Origin: Plasmopara viticola
Taxonomy: Eukaryota > Oomycota > Peronosporomycetes > Peronosporales > Peronosporaceae
Direction: 5' to 3'
Length of the DNA: 64,000 nucleotides
NCBI GenBank assembly: GCA_001695595.3
Contig: MBPM02000011.1
Location: 1,116,001 to 1,180,000, forward strand
Positions 47,618-58,652 of the stretch are shown here, in pieces (positions within the stretch are counted from its first letter, which is position 1; every line of letters begins with the position of its first letter). Position numbers and translations under genes: made by a program. The notes under the pieces are model-generated. The model was not told the origin of the DNA and searched no databases. It saw nothing but the letters and a program-made list of their open reading frames with translations.

Positions 47618-48237
47618 AAATAAATTTCATAAAGTTAGAATGGAAACGTTTGCGTTAAATCAGTAGTCAGGAGTTGGTAACGCTGTTAGGATTTTTTTCC
47701 ATTATGTGGTAATGCTCCAGGTGGCGCACACTTATACAGCGTTCAGACTACCTACTAGAATTCTTAGAGCTCGAAATCGGCTTGCAGAGCCCATCACGCG
47801 AAGAATGAACCCAACATTCACCTGCATAAGCTACTTTCAATCAGTATTCCAATTGCGTCGACTAAGTGGGCAATTTTCTGCTTCCTTCATCTCGTGCGTT
47901 GCAACAATCCAAACGTCCATCAAATTATCGAGGCTACTCCTGCGCTCGACATTTTCGCGCTTCCTTTGTAGAAGCACAGACACTTGGTCTGTTTGCAACT
48001 GCACGTGCCACCAGCTCGTCCTTTGCAGCATCATCCGGAAACCGGTGCTGCGTGACGTACCTACAAAGTTATCCAAAACATTTGAAGTTTTTCTATTGAA
48101 AAAGCTTGTCGCCGTACCACTGCAAGGGTAGATTGACCATTAAACGTAAAGAAACAAGAAATCCTACAAAGGCTTGACTCTATTTACGCACTTTCTTTTA
48201 TAAAGGGTGATGTAAGAAAACACCAGAATAAATGTAA

Positions 48238-48258
48238 GTTTGCTCGTGAAAAGCAAAC
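48238..48258 (-). terminator. Hairpin just downstream of histone H3 stop
   Basis: GTTTGCT (48238-48244) pairs perfectly with AGCAAAC (48252-48258) over a 7-nt loop, 13 bp past the H3 stop codon. It does not match the metazoan histone stem-loop consensus. A comparable hairpin follows the H4 stop, so a 3'-end or stability role is possible. Confidence 0.35.
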
Positions 48259-48271
48259 TACACCCGCAACC

Positions 48272-48688
<417 letters not shown>

Positions 48689-48700
48689 TCAAAGCAAATT

Positions 48701-48722
48701 CGAAAATGGATTACGGATGAGA
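48701..48722 (-). promoter_or_regulatory. Candidate oomycete core promoter of H3
   Basis: On the minus strand CTCATCC followed by CCATTTTCG resembles the oomycete initiator plus flanking promoter region. It lies 20-40 nt upstream of the H3 ATG. A CCAAT box (48744-48748, plus strand) lies about 25 nt further upstream. Confidence 0.45.
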
Positions 48723-48916
48723 AGGCACGAGCGAAAGGTTCCACCAATAGCGAATGCGCGTTAGCCTTTTTACGTGTTTAATCCTCCAATCCGCTGTAGG
48801 CTATAAAACAAGATAGAATTGGCAAATCAGCGTCAGGAAAGCGAGGACATCGATTAAAGCCAAGCGAAGGTCGCTTTACAATAGGACAGCACATGCGCAC
48901 CGCGGATACGTAGCGA

Positions 48917-48931
48917 TCATTCTGCAATCTT
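48917..48931 (+). promoter_or_regulatory. Oomycete initiator + flanking promoter region of H4
   Basis: TCATTCTGCAATCTT closely matches the oomycete INR/FPR consensus TCATTYYNCAWTTT. It lies 25-40 nt upstream of the H4 ATG, the usual distance. It supports the oomycete assignment. Confidence 0.65.
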
Positions 48932-48955
48932 CTGCCCAAGAAGCAACTAATATAA

Positions 48956-49267
<312 letters not shown>

Positions 49268-49300
49268 GAGCATCCGTCGTGGTTATTTATGAAGATGCTC
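49268..49300 (+). terminator. Inverted repeat immediately after the H4 stop
   Basis: GAGCATC (49268-49274) pairs with GATGCTC (49294-49300) across a 19-nt loop containing TTATTTAT. The first arm begins directly after the TAG stop. It is not the canonical histone stem-loop. It may be chance, but H3 also has a 7-bp inverted repeat at a similar place. Confidence 0.3.
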
Positions 49301-49458
49301 AGGTCGAAAAAGTTATATCGTACTCTGGTGTTAATAAACACCACCAATATTGAAGAAGCTTCACTCCTTAAGCGATAATAATACTGTAGTTATAGTTGGA
49401 ACGAGCCGATGATTGTTTACTTTGTCGGCCAAAACTTCTATTTCACATGAAAGGTCTG

Positions 49459-50112
49459 TTATCGTTGACGTAGTCTCGGCTTTCGGTCTAGGTTGTGCTG
49501 CTTCGTGTAGAATTCCTTTCGAGACAATAAGTCAGGTGTCTCGAGTAGGTCTGAGACTGAGATGGACAAAGCGTAATTTGTAGTCACTTGACCGGCTCCA
49601 AACACTCCAATATGGAGCGCTAACCAGCGGCGGCCGCCCTTCTCATCGTTTCGCGGAAAACCATCAAGATACGTATAAAGTTTTATCAATTCATTGCCAT
49701 GTCGCTGCGCAATCCATGTGGAGTGCCCCATGTGTGGATATGTTACCTCGCTAGAGAGGTAGAGATTAGCATCGCCGCCTTTTGTTACGTCTTCTGTGTC
49801 GCACAACAACTCTACCAAAATAAGGTGCTCGTGTTTCTGGCGCCCTACACAGAGGTGGTAAAAGTTGTAGCCATCCGGCGTCACAGAGCCATTCACTGAC
49901 ATATTTGAAGCGACCCGTGTTCCTAGCCCCAGTCCCCATTGCCCGATCGTTCCATCAGATGCTAGCTGAATTTCATCAAATTCGCACTCAGAGTCTCCCA
50001 AAAGTTCTACGTCTCCGAAAGCTTTGAGCGAAAAAGCGTCTATTGAAAGCGGTATGCAGAGCGAGAATGCGCCGTATAGCAGCACAATTACCCAATGCTG
50101 CGGTGCTGCCAT
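49459..50112 (-). CDS. Secreted protein of unknown function
   Basis: A 217-residue intronless protein with ATG and TAA. Residues about 9-26 (VIVLLYGAFSLCIPLSIDA) are a signal peptide or N-terminal anchor. The mature part has two adjacent N-glycosylation sequons (NMS, NGS), a few cysteines (in SECEFDE, YHLCVGR and LLCDTED) and a beta-rich pattern (GQWGLGLGTRVASN..., NYALSISVSDLLETP). The C-terminus is basic (KQHNLDRKPRLRQR). No RxLR, no transmembrane helix after the signal and no domain I recognise. A secreted or endomembrane-lumen location is inferred. It is convergent with H4, about 190 bp between stops. Confidence 0.72.
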   Translation of the reverse strand: MAAPQHWVIVLLYGAFSLCIPLSIDAFSLKAFGDVELLGDSECEFDEIQLASDGTIGQWGLGLGTRVASNMSVNGSVTPDGYNFYHLCVGRQKHEHLILVELLCDTEDVTKGGDANLYLSSEVTYPHMGHSTWIAQRHGNELIKLYTYLDGFPRNDEKGGRRWLALHIGVFGAGQVTTNYALSISVSDLLETPDLLSRKEFYTKQHNLDRKPRLRQR

Positions 50113-51755
50113 GTTAATCTGCAGTATTATAGATACAAAGGCGCCGCTTTGAGACTCTCTTAAATTAAATAAGATCCGACGCTTAAAGTGTTAACAGGAA
50201 CCGACGTCATCGGAATACACAAATGCATCTTATTTAGTGTTTTAATATCAGCCTCCTTCCTAAGCCAACTAATTTATGTGGCCAAATCTTGCTTTGCTTT
50301 TTACATTAAGAGTACTTTGTGCTGCGTCGACTTATCGCCGAAATCAGGTCTTCTGGTACAGTGTCCTATTGAGCCTCTTAGAAGCAGAGAATTTCCATGG
50401 TGTGGTCCTCGTGTATGCTTTGACACCCAGTCTCCTTTCAGCAAATATAGGACTAAGTTTCCAGTAGATGCATATAACTTAAGTATTCAGCACACCCTCT
50501 GATGCGTGCGAAAATACTGCAGCAAAAGGTTAGCTAATTCATGTGTTGTGATGTTTATAATTAGTCAGTCAATGATAGAAATTATCGGACAAAATATATT
50601 GTCAGCTTATGTCAATTACGCGATGGTGAGCGTAGCATTTAGGCCAAATTGATGTCCACTACATAAATATGCTTTAATTATATTGACATTAAGAAAATAA
50701 GCGGTGTCCAGACAGAGCTTGGCCCGAATGGTTTAACTTATCGAACAATAACAAACCGCACAATAAAGTATTTTGGTAATATTGCAGTCGAATTTAGTGC
50801 GCATACAGAATTATTGGTAGGACCAAAAGAAGATTAGCATTGTATTGGACATATCAGTCATTCAACTGCAATACAACGCACACGTGGATCCTTTGAGACG
50901 GGAAATATTATAGGTCGTTCACCAGAAAATTCATAACCTTCCCGCATGCCTCCTTTGTATAATGTGCTGAGTGACGCCATCACACCTGGTAGCTCAGGTG
51001 GCATAGGATGCCCCCTGACTACCTGATTCCTCGCAGATGTTCCGTGATGAATGAAACCGCCTTTTCGCATCTATCGGAAATTAAATTTGCACTGCTCAAA
51101 CGTCCTGCAACTTTTCATCCTGAGAGGGCGGTTGGATTTGTAGTATTTTTGCTGTCTAACAGCTGGAGGATATCATGGCGCTCGGGCTCTGCAAGTAAAG
51201 GCTATGCTCGAGAGATCAGAAAGCACCAGCTCGGGTAGCCCCAGCTGTACCACATACTGCGCCGGTGAAGCTTAAAGACCTTCACTTATGAAGAAAAGAT
51301 GAGTACGGCTTTCTCTTCTGTATTAAAATGGTAAGAGAAGCCCTTAAGGCGGCCTTGATCTCGAAGCATTAGATGCACGTGGCGTTCCCCTTTCTCTAAC
51401 CAACTCACCTCTGCCAAAGCGACTTTCTTTTGAACAAACTGAGAGTAATGTTTATTTCGACGTGTTTGAGCATCACAAGTGCTCACGCATTCTTATCGGC
51501 AAGCTAGGACGGCGTGGACTTCGTCAAATGCGAATGATAAAGGAGGTCGACGGTCGTCTTTGCTTGGACGACATTCTCCGAACATGTCAAGGTTGCTGTG
51601 TTCGTCGCTGTTACCACATCGCATTTACCTCTTTCGAGAGCAAATAACAGCAGTAAAAGTGGCGCATTGAATTGCTTTTGAAGAAAAGTACTGCCACAGA
51701 CAGGCCGGTTCTTCCAGAGTGCCTTAAATGAGCAGATTTTGGTAGACTGAGCAAA

Positions 51756-52112
51756 GCATCATAGAACTGAGCACATGATCCGAATCAGTTAGACGAAGTA
51801 AACCTTCGTCTGCTCAACGGCTCTGGAAAGTTGCTGCGAGAAGACATTCCCCCGCAGCCAGAGATTCGTTGGTCCCTCGTAAGGGGTAGGATGCCGCACA
51901 GGAAATACCATGTCGTCATGATGGGCGTGCACTATGAAAGCCTGGCCTCCAAGAGCATGATAGCTATCAGAGTCGGGGCCATCAGCGGTAGACTACGGCT
52001 GTACACGCCAATGTATGAAAAAATGAAGATTTATTGCGATTCCCGGCAATCGCTAGTGCGTCGAGAAATTTCGTGCGCAGACAAACGTTTGCGGTCAGCC
52101 AATATAGGTTGA
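51756..52112 (+). pseudogene. Coding-like relic, family unknown
   Basis: From about 51771 the frame reads DPNQLDEVNLRLLNGSGK, LLREDIPPQPEIRW and LVRGRMPHRKYHVVMMGVH, running to a stop at 52112. The amino-acid composition looks like real protein, yet no ATG precedes it in frame (an in-frame TGA lies near 51760). It could be an exon of a gene with an unseen upstream exon, or a broken gene. I do not recognise it. Confidence 0.3.
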
Positions 52113-52576
52113 CCGATGCTTCGAGCGAGACCACCGGAAATTAGTCATTTTCGCCGTTTAATCGGCTAGTAAAATGGTTGTGGACAATAATTTTTCGATA
52201 TTAACATGGCTGTGAATTTCGAACTTTAGACATAGCTTTTGTTTTAACATAGACAAGTATGATGGGATGCCGTGGCAAAAAAAGCACGATGCATGGATCG
52301 ATTGACGGACTAGGTCATGAAAGACCGGCCACTTAAATCGCGCTACAGAACTTTGATGAGTCATGTGCCTACATTACGGCTTCTTTTTTCGAAAGCCTAA
52401 GCAAGTACATGCTTGAGATGAATGTGAGAGGCATCAGAGGAGCGGATTTCACTCGAAGGCGGACATGACATAGTCTTCAAATACTCCTTCGTAAGAGTTT
52501 GCATTTCGCTGCTGCCAACGATGCTAATGGAATTGTGCTAAACGCGGGTAAGGAATGGTAGCGTAGAGCCAATGAT

Positions 52577-52792
52577 ATGACAGGAAAGAGAAAGATGATA
52601 GAGATAAGGAATGTTTTTGCAAAAATGAGGAAGGGTGGGTTCGAACGATTGAAAAATACTATTAAAGATGTTGAGCTCTATGTGATGCACTCGCTGGACT
52701 CGAATAACGTGGAGGAGGAGTCGTTCGATGATAGTGGCATGATTGGGGATATAAAAAAGGCTGCTGAGTCCGACACTGACGACGAGTGCTGA
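52577..52792 (+). CDS. Possible small acidic protein or transposon relic
   Basis: ATG-started, 71 codons. A basic N-terminal half (TGKRKMIEIRNVFAKMRKGG) is followed by an acidic tail (NVEEESFDDSGMIG ... AAESDTDDEC). Protein-like sequence continues in another frame after its stop (EECKRRPEWRKKNEIVADNI), which suggests a frameshifted longer protein, perhaps a transposase tail. No domain is recognised. Confidence 0.25.
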   Translation: MTGKRKMIEIRNVFAKMRKGGFERLKNTIKDVELYVMHSLDSNNVEEESFDDSGMIGDIKKAAESDTDDEC

Positions 52793-53055
52793 CTGAAGAA
52801 TGCAAGCGACGCCCTGAATGGCGGAAAAAGAATGAAATTGTTGCGGACAATATCGATGACTGGCGTGAAGATGAATGGAAAACGAGAATTTGTCTAATGA
52901 GGATGGAAGCGACGAAGAGGTAGGCACCATGAAGCTAAATTTGTGTTGTGAAACATTACTTCCCGTGTTACACTAAGAAATGGCAAATTTGTCGGGGAAT
53001 ACCTGAAACTTGCTTCATCTCTTTCGGATTATTGTGTGTATCACATAAAAAAGTG

Positions 53056-54528
53056 ATGGTGCACATGGGCATCAAGCATGGCGAGTTGACGCTATTCGAT
53101 ACAGACGGGCGTCCGGCCTCTCTACCCATTTCCCAAACTGAAACGAAGCACGCAAAGATTCTTCGAGGGGGGTTAAAAGCGGAGCTACAGCCATTGGGAC
53201 TGACTTTGCTCAAGCGCGCCGGCATCCAAAGCAACGATTCTTTCATCCTCGTGCTGGACAATGACCGCACAAGTGTGGCGTGTATGTTGGCGGCAATGAG
53301 ACTACAATGTATCTGCCCTCTCGTTAGCAAGAGCCGCGTAACACTATTAAGACATGTAAAGACCCAAACGGGCATTACCAAAGTTCTTACGGTTGACGAC
53401 ACGACCGCGTCCGTGAGTGTCGAGGACGATACGGACATGACGAATGAAGCTGCAGCTAAGGTTTGGATGCAAGAAGAAGAGATTGCCAAGAGTGGTTGCA
53501 TTTGTCTGCTCACGTCTGGCAGCGTGGGCAAACCTAAGGTTGTGGCGTGCACTTGGGAAAGCATGAATCTTCAGGGCGAGTCCACACATCGGCAGCTCTT
53601 CCCCAAATGTCCAGTGCGCATTATCTGTAGCACATCAATATGTCATTCCTTTGCTATAAACACTATCTTTGCGCTGTACACATCTCCATACGATGCGCAA
53701 TCGGAAGTCTGTTTTGCCTCCGGCGCCATTGAAATCTACAATTTACTTGTGCAGCGCAATGAACTCTTTACGGCTCTCTACGCAACGCCTGGGACATATA
53801 CCGCACTAACCACGCTACCACCGACTCCGCTGTATGCTGACGTTCCGTATTGCGCAGGTAGTCGTGTCAGCATCCCTCTACTACAGAGAATTCGTGACGA
53901 TTATGGATTACTTCTCAAGCAGAATTACGGGTCGACTGAAACGGGAAGCATAGCAGCTTGGAACTTGAATGGATTTACGTCTGATGAAGAGATGAAGATG
54001 ATGGATAGCAACCACAAAATGCTTTATGTTGGCAGTGTGTGGCCTGGAGTAAAGTCTCAAACGACGGACGAGGGAGAGATTATAATAGAAACCCCATGGA
54101 AGTCTATCGGGTATGTCGTAGGGTGCAAGCTGCACCGTTTAAGTGGAGCTTATCATTCGTCCGACCTTGGGATCATTACGCAAGACAAAAACGAAGTTAA
54201 TTGCCTCTGGATCGAGGGTCGGATTCGTCCGGCAGTCGAGATCGAATCGCAGGGCCAGCGCATGACTTACCCACCTGGAGAGATCGAGGCAATTCTTGTT
54301 GCGCATCCTCATGTGACAGACGCTCTTGTTTTGATGCAAAATGACACTATCCGCAGGCAAGGTAAAATTCGAGCACGTGTTGTCGTGGACAACAATCTTA
54401 ATCATGGTGCGCTGGACATAATACAATGGTGCATCAACCATGACTGTCCGTTCTTACGCGACTCGTTGTCGATTGAGTTGGTAAACTTTTTGCCATGCAG
54501 CCCAGCAGGCAAACTCTTCTATTCCTGA
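53056..54528 (+). CDS. AMP-forming acyl-activating enzyme (adenylate-forming family)
   Basis: A single-exon protein of 490 residues from the ATG at 53056; the frame is open upstream to about 52948, but without another ATG. Adenylate-forming enzymes activate carboxylic acids as acyl-AMP, usually for transfer to CoA or a carrier. Core motifs: A3 P-loop LLTSGSVGKPK (151-161), A5 YGSTETG (291-297), a degenerate A7 (YHSSD, Asp370 kept; usually YRTGD), a degenerate A8 around GRIRPAVEIESQGQRM, and the A10 lysine in SPAGKL (Lys486). The C-terminal swinging domain is complete, while the N-terminal domain is short. Substrate is not predictable. No signal peptide and no peroxisomal C-terminus (ends FYS). 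It is convergent with PEX2. Confidence 0.85.
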   Translation: MVHMGIKHGELTLFDTDGRPASLPISQTETKHAKILRGGLKAELQPLGLTLLKRAGIQSNDSFILVLDNDRTSVACMLAAMRLQCICPLVSKSRVTLLRHVKTQTGITKVLTVDDTTASVSVEDDTDMTNEAAAKVWMQEEEIAKSGCICLLTSGSVGKPKVVACTWESMNLQGESTHRQLFPKCPVRIICSTSICHSFAINTIFALYTSPYDAQSEVCFASGAIEIYNLLVQRNELFTALYATPGTYTALTTLPPTPLYADVPYCAGSRVSIPLLQRIRDDYGLLLKQNYGSTETGSIAAWNLNGFTSDEEMKMMDSNHKMLYVGSVWPGVKSQTTDEGEIIIETPWKSIGYVVGCKLHRLSGAYHSSDLGIITQDKNEVNCLWIEGRIRPAVEIESQGQRMTYPPGEIEAILVAHPHVTDALVLMQNDTIRRQGKIRARVVVDNNLNHGALDIIQWCINHDCPFLRDSLSIELVNFLPCSPAGKLFYS

Positions 54529-55875
54529 GCATTAGTGTTTACGCAGCGAGCTTCGGTAGATTCTAAAGTCCGATACCAGTTTGCTTTGCTGGCAACTAAC
54601 AATGTTATTGTAACAAGTAATAAAGGGCCTCTCGTGATATATTATAGGTAGGGAAGCAAATACCTTCCTGATGATTAAGCAGCTAAACTTTGGTTTAGTA
54701 CACTAATTATCCGGGTTTTTGCGCACTCCGCGGTTTACTTCGCCTGCTGGATATCTAACCAGTCATTTTAAGGCGTATCCGGCGAAGTAATACATTAGGA
54801 GTCTTTACGTCCACTAGACTAATATATGTCAAGCGGCGCCAACGGCGAAAGTTTGAGGAACTACTATTTTTGTGAATAAGCGAGGCAATTCTGCTAATTA
54901 CTTCATGAGTGTAAGTCCAATTTTGCAATTGATTATTAGTGCAGATTATATGTACCTCTGCGTAAACGGTTATTCTCTCGATCTTCTTTTATATAAGAGA
55001 TGTATAACAGATTATAACAGCTTCGAAAATGCACTAAAAATATTCCACGATAGGAAGTGTACTGGACACCGATGATTTCAGAAAGAAAATGGAGATACCA
55101 GGAAATGGAATGGCTACGAAAGTCAACATTAATGGATAAAATATACCTATAATTATACCTTTAATGGAAAAAATCTACCTTTCCAAAAAGCTGGTTTGTG
55201 CAATTTTGCCGGCACAAACACCCATTTTAAGTAAGGACGTGTATGTCTGGAAGCATCAAATGGCAAAGCGGTGCAGCATGAATGAGTCATTGCGTTATGT
55301 TCAGATTACAAAAACAAAGAGTCGGTGACGAGTGCGACTTGACTCACGTACCGCGGTAAGTTTCGATCTTCCGGATGAAGATCCATCAATGAGCTCACAC
55401 TTCATTCGTGGCAGTGTCAATGTCTTGTTAACCATTTGCTCGTCTCACCGTGGGAATTTGATTATGGGTCTCTGGACACCACAACCAAATATTCCTTTAA
55501 TGCCCGGTATCATTTCCCCAAATAAGTATTCGTTTTGTATTTGTTGTAGCCATCACAGAACCATTTGAGAAATACCATACCGAGTTTTGATTTTTGCAAA
55601 ATTGTACTTTGCAGTGAATGTAAGGTGCGATGTCTAATAACGAGTGAATATCAAACAAAAAAGACAACACTTCGAGGCACACATGATTTGTATTTGTAAT
55701 TAGACGTAGCTTTTACTAGCAATGAATCTTGGCAACGACAAACGCTTGGAGTCACAAGCAATTCGTATGGGTACTAGCTTTGGCCTCAAGTATTCGTCGT
55801 TAACCAAACCGCGGCAAAACTAAGAACATATAAAATAAAGCGGACGCTTTGAAACATTGCAAGGTCCTCTGGTCA
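54529..55875. other. Intergenic region with rearranged repeat copy
   Basis: No gene is supported. It holds the second copy of the repeat found at 6038-6356. The remainder is AT-rich with no recognisable signal. Confidence 0.6.
55189..55498. repeat. Dispersed repeat, copy 2 (B direct, A inverted)
   Basis: Segment B, 55189-55274, matches 6271-6356 in the same orientation. Segment A, about 55277-55498, matches 6038-6261 as its reverse complement. The shared sequence ends at AAAGGAATATTTGG (copy 1) and its complement here. Confidence 0.75.
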
Positions 55876-57175
55876 TCACAATTCGTGGTTTTTGCTGCCT
55901 GCAATGATATACTTCTGACTTTGCAGTCGCCGGGATGAATCAAATTTATTCCCGCATGCCACACAACTGTAGGAAATTTTAGGATTTGAATGTTAGCGGG
56001 TATTCTACTTACGAAGCAGCGAATCAATATAACTCACTCAAAGTCATCTTCTGTTGCCACTGCAGTTTGAAGGCAGTAGTAACAATACACGTGCTTGCAC
56101 GACGTAATGTATGGTGTTTGGGGCGGTGAAATGCCACACAGATAGCACTGTGATGAGCGAGTGTCCGAGATAATTGACCTTCTTTTTGAGCCCGCGTTCG
56201 AGCGATAACTTCCCCACGTCAACAAGGGCAGCAAAAAGTTGCCAAACTCCTGCGTAGCATAATGAATTATGTCAGACGTGAAAGGGCACAAGCCGAAATT
56301 AAAGACGCCAGGTTAATGGCCAGCAAACCATCAATTCTTTCCATATCAATTGCCAAGTAATGTAGTCAAAGTTAATCATCCGCGGCGCAGTCGACGGCAG
56401 ATCTTTTATCTGTCAGCTCGACAGCGTAGTCAGTAATAGTACAGCAGCACTGATTTCGCTATCACCATACCAGATTTAATCTCAAACATCTCTCCGACAG
56501 CGAGCGATAGGTACCATTGCGCAAGAAGGCGAGTAGGTTGACAAGTTGGCATATCATAACAAGCGTCTCAACCTTATTCATCACTGCCGACAATCGCTCG
56601 CGATTACTCGGATTATCAATTTGGGTGTCATAAAGTGAAATATTTCCTCTAGCAGTCCACCGAGCAGATGACAAATATCGAGAGACGCGCTTCCACAGGT
56701 ATGGCGTTGCCACTGAAAGCAAAAATAGAGCAGTGACTCGCAGACGAGATAGTGTATGTGGTGCGTATCGAATGTTTTCTAATTTCATTCCAGGCGTCGG
56801 CTACATTAACATTAAAATGTGAGTTCGATGCTTCCAATCATACCGAGTGCGCAACATTAAATGTGCACAACATACCCTTCCGATGCCGGTTGTGAATATG
56901 AACAACATTGCCTTTAATATGGCGTCAATTTCCGGCTTGACGCGATCTGCGACACCAGGCTCAAACATACTGAACATGCTTTTCATGGGCGTCTTGAGCA
57001 GATTGAGAATCTCCAAATCAAGGATTTGAGCATCCCATTTGTTGACGCGAAGGTTTCTCGGCGGACTACGTAGTGAAGTATACGGTACGCGTAGTTTTGT
57101 ACTTTCAGCATTTAGGGAGGTAGCTAGTTGGCTTTCCAATTGCGCCGCCGCCGCTGCCCTTACATGCGATTGCAT
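55876..57175 (-). CDS. PEX2: Peroxin 2, RING-type ubiquitin ligase of peroxisome import
   Basis: PEX2, with PEX10 and PEX12, forms the peroxisomal membrane ligase complex that ubiquitinates the PEX5 receptor. Five exons on the minus strand: 56876-57175, 56471-56800, 56329-56409, 56038-56249, 55876-55966; introns of 75, 61, 79 and 71 bp, all GT-AG with matching phases; 337 residues. Family marks are VNKWDAQILDLEILNLLK near 50, a FEPGVADRVKPEIDAIL block, the exon-1/2 join IGR+PTPGMKLENIRYAP, the helix LVNLLAFLRNGTYRSLSERC, and INFDYITWQLIWKELM leading into FLLPLL. The C-terminal RING is complete C3HC4: C272, C275, C288, H290, C293, C296, C309, C312, the last two coming from exon 5. The Ala-rich N-terminus is not conserved. 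Confidence 0.94.
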
Positions 57176-58027
57176 TGTAATTTAATAGACGGGATGCCAT
57201 TTTGTGGGTTCAATATAATCGCAGCCTTTGATTCTGCATATGTGATTGAGTATGACATTTTTTTTGGAGCAACACATTCTATGGGAATTAGTTAAGTTTA
57301 GTCTGATCGGATTATAATAAGACTCAAACGAAGTTTATGGCTATAGTGCATTTAGAATCAAAGACTGGAGCAAGCTCGCTGCGATAACGCTCGCAAAAAT
57401 AGCAGCCGACTTGAGCACAACTAACAAAGATTTGTGCAAAGTGCTACGGACAAAGTGCGCATGGGTAAGCTGACCCACTAAAGGGTAAAACATCAAAACA
57501 GTCAAGATCCAGTGATTGGGCTGCTCGATACGAATTAAGTCATTGTGGCAGCGAAAGCTGAACTTCGAGCGCGCATAATCTTCCCGGAACATTGTGGCAG
57601 CGAAAGCCGTACTTCGAGCGCGCACGATTTTCTCGGAACAGTACAAGCGCGCATAAAATATCTTGAAGATTGCTCGTAGTCACAAGAGCCACAAAACAGC
57701 CAGGAAACGCACGTCCAAGTCCTCGGAAGCCAGCTATTCCAGAGTGCGCGGCATTTCGTCGGCGTTTGGGACCACCAAGCACATTTCAGGAAGCGCAGCA
57801 AAAAATGGTGCTGTAAGCGGCTCTATTTGAAGCTGCTGAAGCTTCTTTTCAGCAGCCAAGCGCTGTACTTCCGGCGCACGTAGGCTCAGGGGTAGCAACT
57901 TTTCATTGCCAATGCAGGAGCGATCAATTTTCTGGTCAAATTTTGAAATTTTCTAACGCATACTTTCATATTCGACGATATAGTAAAAAATGGTTATTGA
58001 AGTAGCAAATATGATATGGTTTAATTG
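57176..58027. other. PEX2 upstream region
   Basis: The 5' flank of PEX2 and sequence up to the Mutator elements. An internal near-repeat GTGGCAGCGAAAGC occurs at about 57545 and 57595, each followed by TTCGAGCGCGCA, indicating a short tandem duplication of about 50 bp. No gene is supported. Confidence 0.5.
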
Positions 58028-58642
58028 GGGAGCCGCTAACTTTCACCCACTTTTCGCTAACTTCCACCCAGTCTGCGATTATATACAACCCCTGACCCCA
58101 ATACACAACGATGATTGGCTATAAATACCTCTATCGTGACAAAAGGCAGCTTTGCTCGAATCCACTTTTCCCCATGTCAGTTTGAATGCACAATCTGCTG
58201 TTGTAACTTTGAGAGAGGAGAACACTTGATTTGAGGACTATTAAGAGCATGTATTTTAACGCAGGCATGCGTCAATGCCAAAATGCCTCCAGAAAGTGTT
58301 AGCTTGTGCCTTGACTTCACCGACATTACCGGTGGTTCACTTCCGTCAATGCTTCCAGCTCCTCTAGCTGCTGCGCAGTAACCTCAAGTGGCCACGTCAA
58401 GTGCTCCCAGCCAGCACCAGAACCCAGGGCATCAAGATTGACCGCGAGAGGGTCGATACAGACAGAGAGTAAGAGATGACGATGCGATGCGCAATCTTTC
58501 ACATTTGCGCTGGAGGTTACAGTACTTAGATTTATTTTTGAGCAACTGTAGCCAATCACCGTTGTGTATTGGGGTTAGAGGTTCTATATAATCGCAGATT
58601 GGGTGGAAGTTAGTGAAAACTGGGTGGAAGTTAGCGGCTCCC
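58028..58642 (-). mobile_element. Non-autonomous Mutator-like element (Pack-MULE candidate)
   Basis: Bounded by terminal inverted repeats of about 94 bp: 58028-58121 and 58549-58642, both starting GGGAGCCGCTAACTT when read inward. Each TIR contains two tandem copies of a CTAACTTCCACCC-type unit. The 427-bp interior holds a minus-strand frame (to a stop at 58326) reading VCIDPLAVNLDALGSGAGWE and PLEVTAQQLEELEALTEV, which looks like host or transposase coding sequence. No clear target-site duplication is seen. It abuts the next element with about 10 bp between. Confidence 0.75.
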
Positions 58643-58652
58643 TTTTATTAAA

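Larger units (their letters stand above)
41707..48271. other. Repeat-rich intergenic region between RPA1 and H3
   Basis: No certain gene. It contains an ATG-started 165-codon minus frame (41771-42268) with no recognised domain, a gypsy RNase H relic (43427-43552), a pseudogene with one in-frame TGA (44699-45031), a protein-like minus frame at about 45057-45274, an LTR-like repeat (46304-46770), a GC-rich patch ending in a Mutator-type TIR (47262-47617) and protein-like minus-strand sequence at about 47930-48060. Confidence 0.55.
50113..53055. other. Intergenic region with coding-like relics
   Basis: No certain gene. Protein-like plus-strand frames occur at 51462-51647 (CSRILIGKLGRRGLRQMRMI) and 51780-52112 (LDEVNLRLLNGSGKLLRE, then RWSLVRGRMPHRKYHVVMMG), the latter ending at a stop but without an evident start. 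An ATG-started 71-codon acidic frame lies at 52577-52792. A minus-strand frame is open at 50858-51070. These may be pieces of a decayed gene or transposon. Confidence 0.5.

Noticed and set aside
52948..53055. Extra N-terminal residues on the AMP ligase
   Set aside because: The upstream open stretch begins with GTG and has no ATG; the family core is complete from 53056.
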